Source: Clostridium sp.
Lineage (GTDB): Bacteria; Bacillota; Clostridia; Clostridiales; Clostridiaceae
NCBI RefSeq assembly: GCF_030532265.1
Contig: NZ_JAUNLM010000006.1
Coordinates: 23,347-66,414 of the forward strand
DNA length: 43,068 nucleotides
Direction: 5' to 3'
Notes under the pieces: model-generated
Database searches by the model: none
Told to the model about the DNA's origin: nothing
What the model saw: only the letters and a program-made list of their open reading frames with translations
Program-made: the position numbers and the translations under genes
In this document: in pieces, positions 8,616 through 16,849 of the stretch
How the letters are laid out: every line of letters starts with the position of its first letter
Numbering within the stretch: the stretch's first letter is position 1

Positions 8616-8621
8616 ATTATA
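8616..8621 (-). promoter_or_regulatory. -10 box upstream of pepT
   Basis: A perfect TATAAT preceded by TG lies on the minus strand 34 bases before the pepT start. No convincing -35 is visible 16-18 bases upstream. Confidence 0.4.
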
Positions 8622-8665
8622 CATTAAAAATAGTTTAAGTTTTTGTTTTTGCTTTATTTTTAATA

Positions 8666-10615
8666 TTATTTTAAACAATGCATATATTTTGTTACATCTT
8701 TTCCATCAACTACATAAGCTTGACCCTTTGAACAGAATATTGATGAACTAGTATATTCTACATCACTACTTTTATCATATCCTTTACTTTTTATTACCTC
8801 ATCTTCATTATGACAATAATCATACCCATCAAAAACTAAACTTAAAAATCCATTTCCTTTTGTAAAACTTATAAACTCCAAACTATAATCAATAAAAGTT
8901 TTTACTGGTCCTCTACCAGTTATTATTACTCTATCCCCACTATTTATAGGCTCATCAAATTCACCTTTTCTCTTTTGAATATCTGATAATACTCTTCCTA
9001 TTAACTCTATATTCACATCAATCTTGAACTTATAATATGGTTCTAAAAGCTTATTATTTGCTTCATCAAGCCCTTGCCTTAAAGCTCTTTTTGTAGCTTC
9101 TCTAAAATCTCCTCCAGTAGTATGCTTATTATGCGCCCTACCAGTTAATAAAGTTATTTTCAAATCAGTAATTGGACTTCCTGTTAATATTCCTTTGTGT
9201 TCTTTTTCAAATATATGTGTTTTTATTAAATTTTGATTTCCAATAGTTAAATCATCAGTATGACATTTATTTATAAATGTTATACCACTACCTCTTTCAC
9301 CTTCTTCTATTTTTAAATTAACTTCACTATAATGTCCTAGTGGTTCAAAATGACCATACCCTAACGTTTCTCCAATTATTGTTTCTTTATAAAGTATTTC
9401 TGGTTTATCAAAATCTACATTAAGATTAAACCTATTTTTTAAAATATCTTTTAAAACTTCAAGTTGAACTGTTCCCATTATATCCAAATGTAACTCTTTA
9501 AGACGTTCATCAAAGTTAACATTTAAACTATTATCTTCACTTTCTAATGTTTTAAATATCTTTAAAACCTCATTACTATTAATTTTTTCATCATATATAA
9601 CTTTAACTTTTAAAGTAGGAATCATTTCATAATTTATATCATCATTAAATCCTAAAGACATTCCACTTTGTAAATTATTTGCTCCTAAAATACAAGCTAC
9701 CTCTCCTGCTTTTACTTCATTTATTACTTTAAACTTATTTCCATTATAAAGTCTTATTTCATTTATTTTTTCTTTAAAATTATCTAAAATAATTTTAAAA
9801 TTTATCTCATCTTTTGCTTTTAATGTACCATTTAGACACTTTATAAATGATAATTTATTGCCTTTTTCATCATGTTTTATTTTAAAAACTCTACCTTTAA
9901 ACTCGCCAAATTCATTATAAGAGGTATATGTTAAATTATTAAAATCATCTAAAAACTCTACTATACCTTTATCTAAAAGTGCAGAACCACTATAACACAA
10001 AAATAACTTTCTACTTTTTATAAGCTCTTTTCCCTTATCTATACATAATTCTTTATTTAAATTTTCTTCTAAATACATTTCTAAAAGCCTTTCATCACTT
10101 TCAGCTATCTTTTCTATAAAATCTAAATTTAATTCTTTAGATAAAGAATTTTCTATATAAATAACATTTTCATCAAACTTTAATTTTATTTCATCTATTA
10201 TTTTATTTACATTAGCACCAACTCGATCAACTTTATTTATAAATATAAAGGTTGGAATATTATTATGTTTTAATAAATTCCATATTGTATCCGTATGGCC
10301 TTGTATTCCCTCAACTGCACTTATTATTAAAATTGCATAGTCTAATATACATATAGTTCTTTCCATCTCTTGAGAAAAATCAATATGACCTGGTGTATCT
10401 ATTAAATAATATTCTGAATCTTTATAATTAAAAGTTCCTACATCTGAAAATACTGTTATTCCTCTACTCTTTTCAATTTCATGACTATCTAAATAAGAAT
10501 TTTTATGATCTACTCTTCCTCTATTTCTAATGCTATTTGTATGGTATAAAATTTGTTCTGAAAATGTTGTTTTACCACCATCAACATGAGCAAATATTCC
10601 TATTGTCTTTCTCAT
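8666..10615 (-). CDS. EF-G-like GTPase of the Tet(M)/Tet(P) ribosomal-protection family
   Basis: This 649-residue translational GTPase has the layout of Tet(M)-type ribosomal protection proteins. The G motifs are AHVDGGKT 9-16 (GG instead of the usual AG), RGIT 51-54, DTPGH 73-77, NKVD 127-130 and SGSAL near 209. Beta-barrel, domain III and domain IV regions follow, the last with GGDFREATKRALRQGLDEA and LLEPYYKFKI, as in this family. The C-terminus ends in a Cys- and Tyr-containing stretch (SSIFCSKGQAYVVDG) unlike Tet(M). It sits alone between pepT and a nucleoside importer, with no mobile-element signs. Tetracycline resistance is possible but not shown; a housekeeping or antibiotic-sensing ribosome role is equally plausible. 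Family is secure, function is not. Confidence 0.8.
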   Translation of the reverse strand: MRKTIGIFAHVDGGKTTFSEQILYHTNSIRNRGRVDHKNSYLDSHEIEKSRGITVFSDVGTFNYKDSEYYLIDTPGHIDFSQEMERTICILDYAILIISAVEGIQGHTDTIWNLLKHNNIPTFIFINKVDRVGANVNKIIDEIKLKFDENVIYIENSLSKELNLDFIEKIAESDERLLEMYLEENLNKELCIDKGKELIKSRKLFLCYSGSALLDKGIVEFLDDFNNLTYTSYNEFGEFKGRVFKIKHDEKGNKLSFIKCLNGTLKAKDEINFKIILDNFKEKINEIRLYNGNKFKVINEVKAGEVACILGANNLQSGMSLGFNDDINYEMIPTLKVKVIYDEKINSNEVLKIFKTLESEDNSLNVNFDERLKELHLDIMGTVQLEVLKDILKNRFNLNVDFDKPEILYKETIIGETLGYGHFEPLGHYSEVNLKIEEGERGSGITFINKCHTDDLTIGNQNLIKTHIFEKEHKGILTGSPITDLKITLLTGRAHNKHTTGGDFREATKRALRQGLDEANNKLLEPYYKFKIDVNIELIGRVLSDIQKRKGEFDEPINSGDRVIITGRGPVKTFIDYSLEFISFTKGNGFLSLVFDGYDYCHNEDEVIKSKGYDKSSDVEYTSSSIFCSKGQAYVVDGKDVTKYMHCLK

Positions 10616-10690
10616 TTTTATTATCTCCTCTTAAAAATTTCTTTAAGTTAAATTATATCAAAATAATATAAATCATTCATATTAATAATA

Positions 10691-10728
10691 AAAGGTTTAT
10701 AAGAACATTAAAGTTCTTATAAACCTTT
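10691..10728 (-). terminator. Terminator of the nucleoside importer operon
   Basis: A 16-base perfect inverted repeat (10691-10706 with 10713-10728) with a 6-base loop lies 8 bases after the last permease stop codon. On the minus strand the downstream tail is T-rich but interrupted. Confidence 0.85.
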
Positions 10729-10735
10729 AAAAATT

Positions 10736-11683
10736 TTATCTTTTTCCTTTATCAAAAGGTTCTCCAACAGCCTTCGGTGCCCTTGAGCTTTTTGAGAAAA
10801 TAACTAATGCAATTAATGTCATTATATAAGGGAAAGTTTTTAATAAAACAGGTGGTATTGAAGCAAGCTCTGGTATAACTTGTGATACATTAGCAACTGT
10901 ACTTGCAAAACCAAAGAAAAGTGTTGCTCCTAAAATTCCAAGAGGCTTCCATTGTCCAAATATTAAAGCCGCAAGAGCTAAGAATCCAAGACCTCCAACG
11001 TTTCCTGTAAATTCTCCAGCATAAGTAACTATTATTATAGCTCCTCCTAATGCTGAAAATGCTCCTGATATCATAACTCCAATATATCTCATTTTATAAA
11101 CATTTATTCCTGCAGCATCTGCAGCTTGTGGGTGTTCTCCACATGCTCTAAGCCTCATTCCAAATGGTGTTTTGTATAATATGAAAGTTGCTACTAATAA
11201 AATAATTAATACAAGCCATGTTGATGCATAAGTTTTTGTAAAAAACATTCCTATAACTGGTATATCACTTAAAACAGGTATATCATTTGGTATAAATCCT
11301 TGTCTTATTCTTATATTTCCACTACCTGTTATATTTCTAGCTAAAAATATTGTAAGTGCTCCTGCAATCATATTTATAGCTGTACCACTTATTATTTGCT
11401 CTGCATTTAAATGAATACTTGCAAATGCATGTAGAAGTGAAAATAAAATTCCAGCTATAACAGCAGCTAAAATACCTAACCAAAGCGGTAAATTACCATC
11501 TAACTTATCTTGAAGAGTAACTATAGTAAATGCACTAACAAATGCACCCATTATCATAAGTCCATCAAGACCTATGTTAGTAACTCCACTTCTTTCACTA
11601 TAAAGAGCTCCAAGTGCTGTTATTAAAAGCGGTATTGTAAATGCAATTGCATAAGGAAATACTTGTCCAAACATTTCTAACAT
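10736..11683 (-). CDS. nupQ: Nucleoside ABC transporter permease, NupQ (YufQ)-like
   Basis: This 315-residue membrane protein is the second permease subunit of a BmpA-type nucleoside importer. It has about eight to ten hydrophobic helices and the BPD_transp_2 hallmarks of this subfamily: SERSGVTNIGLDGLMIMGAF near residue 29, the cytoplasmic loop GMRLRACGEHPQAADAAGI near 174, and FGQWKPLGILGATLFFG near 242. The start codon is separated from the upstream permease stop by one base, so translation is probably coupled. Its pair, the upstream permease, shares the same core fold, so the two would form a heterodimeric channel. The family assignment is strong; guanosine or general nucleoside transport is taken from NupNOPQ of Bacillus. 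Confidence 0.88.
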   Translation of the reverse strand: MLEMFGQVFPYAIAFTIPLLITALGALYSERSGVTNIGLDGLMIMGAFVSAFTIVTLQDKLDGNLPLWLGILAAVIAGILFSLLHAFASIHLNAEQIISGTAINMIAGALTIFLARNITGSGNIRIRQGFIPNDIPVLSDIPVIGMFFTKTYASTWLVLIILLVATFILYKTPFGMRLRACGEHPQAADAAGINVYKMRYIGVMISGAFSALGGAIIIVTYAGEFTGNVGGLGFLALAALIFGQWKPLGILGATLFFGFASTVANVSQVIPELASIPPVLLKTFPYIMTLIALVIFSKSSRAPKAVGEPFDKGKR

Positions 11684-11684
11684 A

Positions 11685-12764
11685 TTATTTCACCTTCCCT
11701 TCTTTTGCATTATTCTCTAATTCTTTGTCTCTTCTTTTTATCTTTAACTTATTTATAAATCTTTCTATTACTATACTAGTTGCAGCAAAATATATTATTG
11801 TAGCCATTATAGTATCAGCAATTTCTGGTGGAATTTCTGTCATAGCACTCATAAATCCACTACCTGTATATAAAATACCAAAGAATAATGCAGCAAAAAG
11901 TACTCCTATTGGTGTATTTGCTCCAAGAAGTGATACAGCAATGCCATCAAAGCCTTGTGTTGGAAGAACACCTACTTGAATAATATTTGAATTTCCTGCA
12001 TATTCAATAACTCCAGCAAGTCCTGAAAGTCCTCCTGCTATCATCATTGAAAGTATAATATTTTTATTTACTGGTATACCTGCATATTCTGCACCAAATC
12101 TATTAAATCCAACAGCTTTAAGTTCATAACCTAATGTTGTTTTATTTAATATAAACCAAATAATTACTATAGCAAAAAGAGCTAAAATTATTCCTAAATT
12201 TATATATGACCCATCAAATATATCTGAAAGCCATTTTAATTTAAGAGTTGCCCCTTCTGAAAGTGGTCTTGATTCTGTTTCATATTGTCCCTTCATCATA
12301 TTTGGTACCATGTAATAAACAAACCAGTATATAGTCCAGTTCATCATTATAGTTGAAACAACTTCATGAACATTAAACTTTGATTTTAATATACCAGGAA
12401 TTATAGCAGCTGCCATTCCTCCTAATATACCTACTAATATCATTAAAGGTAAAAGCACAATTCTTGGAGCATCTACTGTAAGTCCAATAAAAGTAGCACA
12501 AAATCCTCCAAATAGCATTTGCCCAGCTGCACCTATATTAAAAAGACCTGTTCTAAAAGCAAAAGCAACAGATAGTCCTGTAAGTATTAATGGTGTAGCT
12601 GTTGCTATAGTATTACCAATTCTTTCTACACTCTTAAGTCCGCCTTGAAAAAGATATGAAAATCCTTCTATTGGATTATGATTAAGAGCTAGCATTAAAA
12701 GTGAACCTGTTATAAGTCCTAATATTATAGCTAATATGGATACTATACCTTTATTAGTTTTCAT
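11685..12764 (-). CDS. nupP: Nucleoside ABC transporter permease, NupP (YufP)-like
   Basis: This 359-residue membrane protein is the first permease of the importer. Hydrophobic helices start at residue 8, and the signature regions are FRTGLFNIGAAGQMLFGGF near 69, IMMNWTIYWFVYYMV near 140 and LKAVGFNRFGAEYAGIPVNK near 214, the coupling loop to the ATPase. A charged C-terminal tail (INKLKIKRRDKELENN) is predicted to be cytoplasmic. Its start overlaps the end of the ATPase gene by 11 bases and it is followed after one base by the second permease, a tightly coupled operon. The larger size relative to its partner is typical of YufP/BmpB-type permeases. Confidence 0.88.
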   Translation of the reverse strand: MKTNKGIVSILAIILGLITGSLLMLALNHNPIEGFSYLFQGGLKSVERIGNTIATATPLILTGLSVAFAFRTGLFNIGAAGQMLFGGFCATFIGLTVDAPRIVLLPLMILVGILGGMAAAIIPGILKSKFNVHEVVSTIMMNWTIYWFVYYMVPNMMKGQYETESRPLSEGATLKLKWLSDIFDGSYINLGIILALFAIVIIWFILNKTTLGYELKAVGFNRFGAEYAGIPVNKNIILSMMIAGGLSGLAGVIEYAGNSNIIQVGVLPTQGFDGIAVSLLGANTPIGVLFAALFFGILYTGSGFMSAMTEIPPEIADTIMATIIYFAATSIVIERFINKLKIKRRDKELENNAKEGKVK

Positions 12765-14283
12765 CTTGTGACCCTCCTTTAATTCCAGCCATCATTAATC
12801 CAATTTCATTTTCATTAGTTTCATCTGAATTTACAATTCCTATAAGCTCTCCACCATTTATTACTGCAATTCTATCAGAAACATTTAGTACTTCATCAAG
12901 TTCTAATGATATAAGAAGTACTGCTTTTCCTTTATCTCTCTGTTCAACTAATCTTTTATGAATATATTCAATTGAACCAACATCAAGTCCTCTAGTTGGT
13001 TGAACTGCTATTAAAAGATCTGGATTCAATTCAACTTCACGTCCTATAATAGCTTTTTGCTGATTACCACCTGATAATGTTCTAGCTTTTGATATAGGAC
13101 CTTCACCTGATCTTACATCAAATTCATTAAGTATTTTTTCTGCATATTTTCTAATTGCAGACTTATTAAGTATTCCTCTCTTTGAAAATGGCTCTTTGTT
13201 ATACACTTCAATAATCATATTTTCTTCTAGCGTATAATCAAGTATTAAACCTCTTTTATGTCTATCTTCTGGTATATGTGCTATTCCTTTATCTATTCTC
13301 TTTTTTGTTTTCTCATTCGTTATATCTTCATTCTTGTATATAACTTTTCCACTCTCTACTTTTCTAAGTCCTGTTATAGCTTCAACTAGCTCATTTTGAC
13401 CATTTCCTTCAACACCAGCAATGCCAACTATTTCTCCACTTCTAATTGATAACGAAAAGTTTTTAAGTCCAAGAACTTTTTTATTATTTTTTACTGATAT
13501 ATCATCTATTTTTAATACCTCTTCTTTAGGCTCACTTTTTTTCTTATCAACTTTAAAAGAAACCTCTCTACCAACCATCATTTTAGCCATTTCTGCCTCA
13601 GATGTTTTTTTAGTATCAACTGTTCCTATATATTTACCCCTTCTTATTACTGTACATTTATCTGATACAGCTTTTATTTCTTTTAATTTATGCGTTATTA
13701 ATATTATAGATTTTCCTTCTTTTATAAGATTCTTAATTATTTTCATTAAATCTTCTATTTCTTGTGGTGTTAATACAGCTGTTGGCTCATCAAATATTAA
13801 TATATCTGCATTCTTATAAAGCATCTTTAATATTTCAACTCTTTGTTGCATACCAACAGAAATATCCTCAATTTTTGCATATGGGTCCACATTTAATCCA
13901 TAGCTTTTTGAAAGTTCTTCTATTTTTTTTGCTGCTTTCTTTATATCTACTACTAACCCTTTTTTAGGCTCACATCCTAGTATTATATTTTCTGTTACCG
14001 TAAAATTTTCCACTAATTTAAAGTGTTGATGAACCATTCCTATTCCCAAATCATTTGCTTTATTTGGATTTGTTATTTTTTCTTCTTTTCCATTTATCTT
14101 AATAGTTCCTCTATCTGGCTGGTACATTCCAAAAAGCATTCCCATAAGTGTTGATTTACCAGCTCCATTTTCCCCTAATAGAGCATGAACTTCCCCTTTT
14201 TTTAACTTTAATGTTACGTTATCATTTGCAACAATACCTGGAAATTCTTTTCGAATATTAAGCATTTCTACTGCATATTCCAT
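12754..14283 (-). CDS. nupO: Nucleoside ABC transporter ATP-binding protein, NupO (YufO)-like
   Basis: This 509-residue double ATPase powers the importer. Domain one has Walker A GENGAGKST, signature ISVGMQQRVEILKML and Walker B LIFDEPTAVLTP. Domain two has a degenerate P-loop GVEGNGQNE, signature LSGGNQQKAIIGREV, and LLIAVQPTRGLDVG in place of the DEPT Walker B. The AVQPT substitution is the usual mark of the YufO/simple-sugar-like nucleoside subfamily and separates it from RbsA. The ATG follows a GGGGAGG site. It lies 72 bases after the lipoprotein gene, across a small terminator-like hairpin, and overlaps the next gene by 11 bases. Confidence 0.9.
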   Translation of the reverse strand: MEYAVEMLNIRKEFPGIVANDNVTLKLKKGEVHALLGENGAGKSTLMGMLFGMYQPDRGTIKINGKEEKITNPNKANDLGIGMVHQHFKLVENFTVTENIILGCEPKKGLVVDIKKAAKKIEELSKSYGLNVDPYAKIEDISVGMQQRVEILKMLYKNADILIFDEPTAVLTPQEIEDLMKIIKNLIKEGKSIILITHKLKEIKAVSDKCTVIRRGKYIGTVDTKKTSEAEMAKMMVGREVSFKVDKKKSEPKEEVLKIDDISVKNNKKVLGLKNFSLSIRSGEIVGIAGVEGNGQNELVEAITGLRKVESGKVIYKNEDITNEKTKKRIDKGIAHIPEDRHKRGLILDYTLEENMIIEVYNKEPFSKRGILNKSAIRKYAEKILNEFDVRSGEGPISKARTLSGGNQQKAIIGREVELNPDLLIAVQPTRGLDVGSIEYIHKRLVEQRDKGKAVLLISLELDEVLNVSDRIAVINGGELIGIVNSDETNENEIGLMMAGIKGGSQDEN

Positions 14284-14318
14284 TTATATCCTCCCCACAA
14301 AATCTATATAGTTTAAAA

Positions 14319-14336
14319 GGGGCAGTTTTCCGCCCC
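14319..14336 (-). terminator. Intercistronic hairpin between the lipoprotein and ATPase genes, likely partial terminator
   Basis: On the minus strand GGGGCG, six bases, then TGCCCC and TTTT form a short GC stem with one wobble pair in the 72-base gap. Downstream genes still belong to the same operon, so it probably attenuates read-through or protects the 3' end. That would leave more binding protein than membrane components. Confidence 0.6.
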
Positions 14337-14355
14337 ATTCCTTAACTATAAATAA

Positions 14356-15474
14356 TTATTCTATTAAACTACCTTGTTCTGCTGAAACTTTTATTTCACC
14401 AGATTTTATTTTGTCATAAGCTTCTTTATATGCTTTAATAGATTCTTCACTTAAATTTGGATTTTTTTCTGGTAATCCAACACCATCATTTTTAGCATCA
14501 TAGATTAAAGTTTGTCCACCTGGGAATTTTCCATCTAATTCAGCTTTAATCATATCAAAAGTTGATTTTTTAATATTTTTTGTAGCTGAAGTTAAAATAA
14601 CTGATTTTTCATTTCCATCTTTATCTTTATATAAACCTTCTGAATATTGGTCAACATCAACACCTATAACCCAAGCTTTTTCTCCCTTTTGAGCTCTAGC
14701 TTTAGCTTCTGTTATAGCACCAACACCAGTACCTCCTGCTGCTGTAAATATTACATCAACACCGTTATCATACATTTTTGCTGCAATTTGTTGTCCTGCT
14801 GATGAAGTATTGAATGTTCCTTCATATACTACATTACTCTTATCAATTTTTATTTTTGTTCCTAAATTTTCATTAGCGTATTTAACACCTTGTTGGAATC
14901 CCCAATTAAATTTTTGAACTGCTGGTATTTTCATTCCACCAATGAATCCAAAATTTGCTTCTTTCATTTGAACTGCTGATGCAACTCCTGCTAAGAAACC
15001 TGACTCATGTTCTGCAAAAAAGATTGATACTGTATTTGGTTTAACTACTGGTTTAGCATCCTTTTCACCACTATGTGGATTACCATCTAAAATTACAAAC
15101 TTAGCATCTTCATATTTATCTTGTGCCTCAAAAATAGCAGTTTCAAACTTAAATCCTGGTGTAACTATAAATTTATTTCCTGCTTCATAATGATTACTTA
15201 TTTCCTTTAAATAATCAGCTGGCTTTTCACCACCTGGTTGTAAATATTTTTTTGAAACTCCAAGCTCTTCTTCAGCTTGTACTATTCCTTCCCAAGTTCC
15301 TTGGTTAAATGATTTGTCATCAATTGTACCTGAATCTGTAACCATACCTACTTTTAAATTTGCTTTTTTATCAGATGCTCCACCTGATTTTTCTGAATCC
15401 CCACTGTTTCCACATGCTACTAATCCCGTCGCCATAACTAATGAAAGTGCAAGTGCTAAAAATTTTCTTTTCAT
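14356..15474 (-). CDS. nupN: BmpA/NupN-like nucleoside-binding lipoprotein
   Basis: This 372-residue surface lipoprotein captures nucleosides for the NupOPQ importer. The signal peptide ends in LVAC with Cys21, followed by a Ser/Gly/Lys-rich linker. The mature part has the PnrA/BmpA fold: VGMVTDSGTIDDKSFNQGTW near 42, GFKFETAIFEAQDKY, FFAEHESGFLAGVASA near 153, GFIGGMKIPAV and AAGGTGVGAITEA near 245. The start at 15474 is chosen because AGGAGGGG lies 5 bases upstream; a longer open frame to 15528 would include this ribosome site. It is the first gene of the operon behind a good promoter. BmpA homologues bind purine nucleosides; the exact ligand is inferred. Confidence 0.92.
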   Translation of the reverse strand: MKRKFLALALSLVMATGLVACGNSGDSEKSGGASDKKANLKVGMVTDSGTIDDKSFNQGTWEGIVQAEEELGVSKKYLQPGGEKPADYLKEISNHYEAGNKFIVTPGFKFETAIFEAQDKYEDAKFVILDGNPHSGEKDAKPVVKPNTVSIFFAEHESGFLAGVASAVQMKEANFGFIGGMKIPAVQKFNWGFQQGVKYANENLGTKIKIDKSNVVYEGTFNTSSAGQQIAAKMYDNGVDVIFTAAGGTGVGAITEAKARAQKGEKAWVIGVDVDQYSEGLYKDKDGNEKSVILTSATKNIKKSTFDMIKAELDGKFPGGQTLIYDAKNDGVGLPEKNPNLSEESIKAYKEAYDKIKSGEIKVSAEQGSLIE

Positions 15475-15479
15475 TAATT

Positions 15480-15487
15480 CCCCTCCT
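15480..15487 (-). promoter_or_regulatory. Ribosome binding site that fixes the lipoprotein start
   Basis: AGGAGGGG on the minus strand lies immediately upstream of the ATG at 15474. It shows that the 18 in-frame codons further upstream are untranslated leader. Confidence 0.75.
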
Positions 15488-15527
15488 AAAAATACGTAAA
15501 TTTTTTTGAAATAAATTTTACACCCCA

Positions 15528-15557
15528 ATTATATAATAGTTTGTATGATAATCTCAA
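15528..15557 (-). promoter_or_regulatory. Promoter of the nucleoside importer operon
   Basis: On the minus strand -35 TTGAGA (15552-15557) and -10 TATAAT (15528-15533) are 18 bases apart, about 55 bases before the start codon. I looked for a purine riboswitch in the leader and found none. Confidence 0.6.
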
Positions 15558-15667
15558 TATTTTTATGAATATTTGTTTAAAAAATTTTTATATTTTGTTC
15601 AAATTTGTATTTTAATGTCGATTCATTAATTTCTTCTTTAAAATTTAATTAATTATATAATAAAAAT

Positions 15668-15695
15668 AAAAGAGACTATTTATTTAGTCCCTTTT
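15668..15695 (-). terminator. Terminator overlapping the end of the coiled-coil membrane protein gene
   Basis: On the minus strand AAAAGGGACTA pairs with TAGTCTCTTTT (one G-U wobble) around a 6-base loop, then runs into T-rich sequence. The stop codon of the gene lies in the loop region. Confidence 0.75.
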
Positions 15696-16724
15696 TATTC
15701 CATTAACTTCTTCTCTTATTAAAGTATAATAAGCTTCTAATGAAGAAATTAATTTATTTAATCTATCAAATTCATATTCTAAATCTTTAATATAATATTT
15801 TTCATCTTCTTTTTTACAGTCTTGATTTTCTATTTTTTCTTTTAAATATTTTATTATTATTTCAATTTTACCTAAATTAACTTTAGCTTCTTCTAAATCA
15901 TTTTCATATTTAATTATAACTTTGTATATTTCCTCTAATTTATAAATAATTTCTTTATATTTATTTCCTGGTATCACTTTATTATTATTATTATTATTAT
16001 TTACTAATGTAATCTCCTTATTACTTTCATTATTAGTAGGCTCTTTATTTTTATCTTTGTTATTTTCTTCATCAAAGATACAATCTAAAACTTTTACTGT
16101 ACTATCAATTTGTTCTTTTGGGGTTTTCTTATTAAAAATATAAGATATTGCAGATACTATAACTCCTATAAAACAACTAACTATTTGTAAAAAGTTTTTT
16201 TGATTTTCACTACTATTTAATATTAAATTATTACTTTCATTTAAAGCTTTATCTACTCCTGAAATTGCAACAGTTAAATTTTTTAATATATTAATTTGAA
16301 GATCATTAAGTTCTAAAATAGCTTTTTCTTGCTCTTTCGTTATAACTCCATTACTTTCCTTACGACTTAATTCATAAGATAAATTTTTATATTTTTCAAC
16401 AGATTTCTTTAACTCAATCTTTGCATTAATATCTATCTTACCATTGTTATATAAATTATCTAGCTTTGTATTAACTGTTATTATTTCATCCTCAAATTTA
16501 TATTTATATTCATCTTTACCAGTAGCAATCCAAAGTTTTTCTGAATGCGCCATTTTAATAACTTCATCTTTTAAATCATTTAATATTTTTATGTCATTTT
16601 TCATTTCATTATTTTCATTTATTTTATTATTTAAGGAATCATAAAAAAAGTAAATTAAACTATTAAATATTAGAACTAGGATAACTGTTATAATTACTAC
16701 TAATTTTCTTTTTTTATTAATCAT
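15684..16724 (-). CDS. Uncharacterised two-helix membrane protein with coiled coils and poly-Asn tract
   Basis: I do not recognise this 346-residue protein. A first membrane helix spans about residues 8-28. About 150 residues of helical, Lys/Glu-rich sequence with LNDLKDEVIKMAHSEKLWIATG follow and look like an extracellular four-helix sensor domain. A second helix lies at about 180-196. The cytoplasmic part has an Asn/Glu/Lys-rich linker with seven consecutive Asn, then a long coiled coil from about 258 to the end. The topology resembles a chemoreceptor or CHASE3-like sensor without HAMP, kinase or signalling domain. The start follows GGGGGAAGG. It is divergent from the FUSC-type gene with only 125 bases between them, which may indicate shared control. 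Confidence 0.75.
   Translation of the reverse strand: MINKKRKLVVIITVILVLIFNSLIYFFYDSLNNKINENNEMKNDIKILNDLKDEVIKMAHSEKLWIATGKDEYKYKFEDEIITVNTKLDNLYNNGKIDINAKIELKKSVEKYKNLSYELSRKESNGVITKEQEKAILELNDLQINILKNLTVAISGVDKALNESNNLILNSSENQKNFLQIVSCFIGVIVSAISYIFNKKTPKEQIDSTVKVLDCIFDEENNKDKNKEPTNNESNKEITLVNNNNNNNKVIPGNKYKEIIYKLEEIYKVIIKYENDLEEAKVNLGKIEIIIKYLKEKIENQDCKKEDEKYYIKDLEYEFDRLNKLISSLEAYYTLIREEVNGIKRD
15979..16002. repeat. ATT trinucleotide microsatellite inside a coding region
   Basis: Eight tandem ATT units within the membrane protein gene encode the poly-asparagine tract. Changes in copy number would alter linker length without shifting the frame. Confidence 0.8.
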
Positions 16725-16835
16725 ATTAACCTTCCCCCATTAAATTTATATTATTATATGAGTTTCATTTAACTTATGTTAATAAACTTTTATAATATAA
16801 ATTTTTCTCTTGTATATACTATTTTTATATTAAAC

Positions 16836-16841
16836 TGGAGG
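16836..16841 (+). promoter_or_regulatory. Ribosome binding site that fixes the FUSC gene start
   Basis: TGGAGG lies 8 bases before the ATG at 16850. A TTG at 16844, two codons earlier in frame, is too close to be used. Confidence 0.65.
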
Positions 16842-16849
16842 TTTTGTTT

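Noticed and set aside
8666-10615. Acquired tetracycline resistance gene
   Set aside because: No mobile element, no linked tetA(P)-type efflux gene, similar base use to neighbours and a divergent C-terminus; resistance is not supported by sequence alone.
13421-13819. Plus-strand open frame of 132 codons opposite the nupO gene
   Set aside because: It is antisense to a strongly conserved ATPase, its translation is low-complexity Ser/Ile/Leu, and it has no ribosome site.
15475-15683. Purine riboswitch upstream of the nucleoside importer
   Set aside because: I searched the leader on the minus strand for the conserved three-way-junction bases and found only a promoter and AT-rich sequence.
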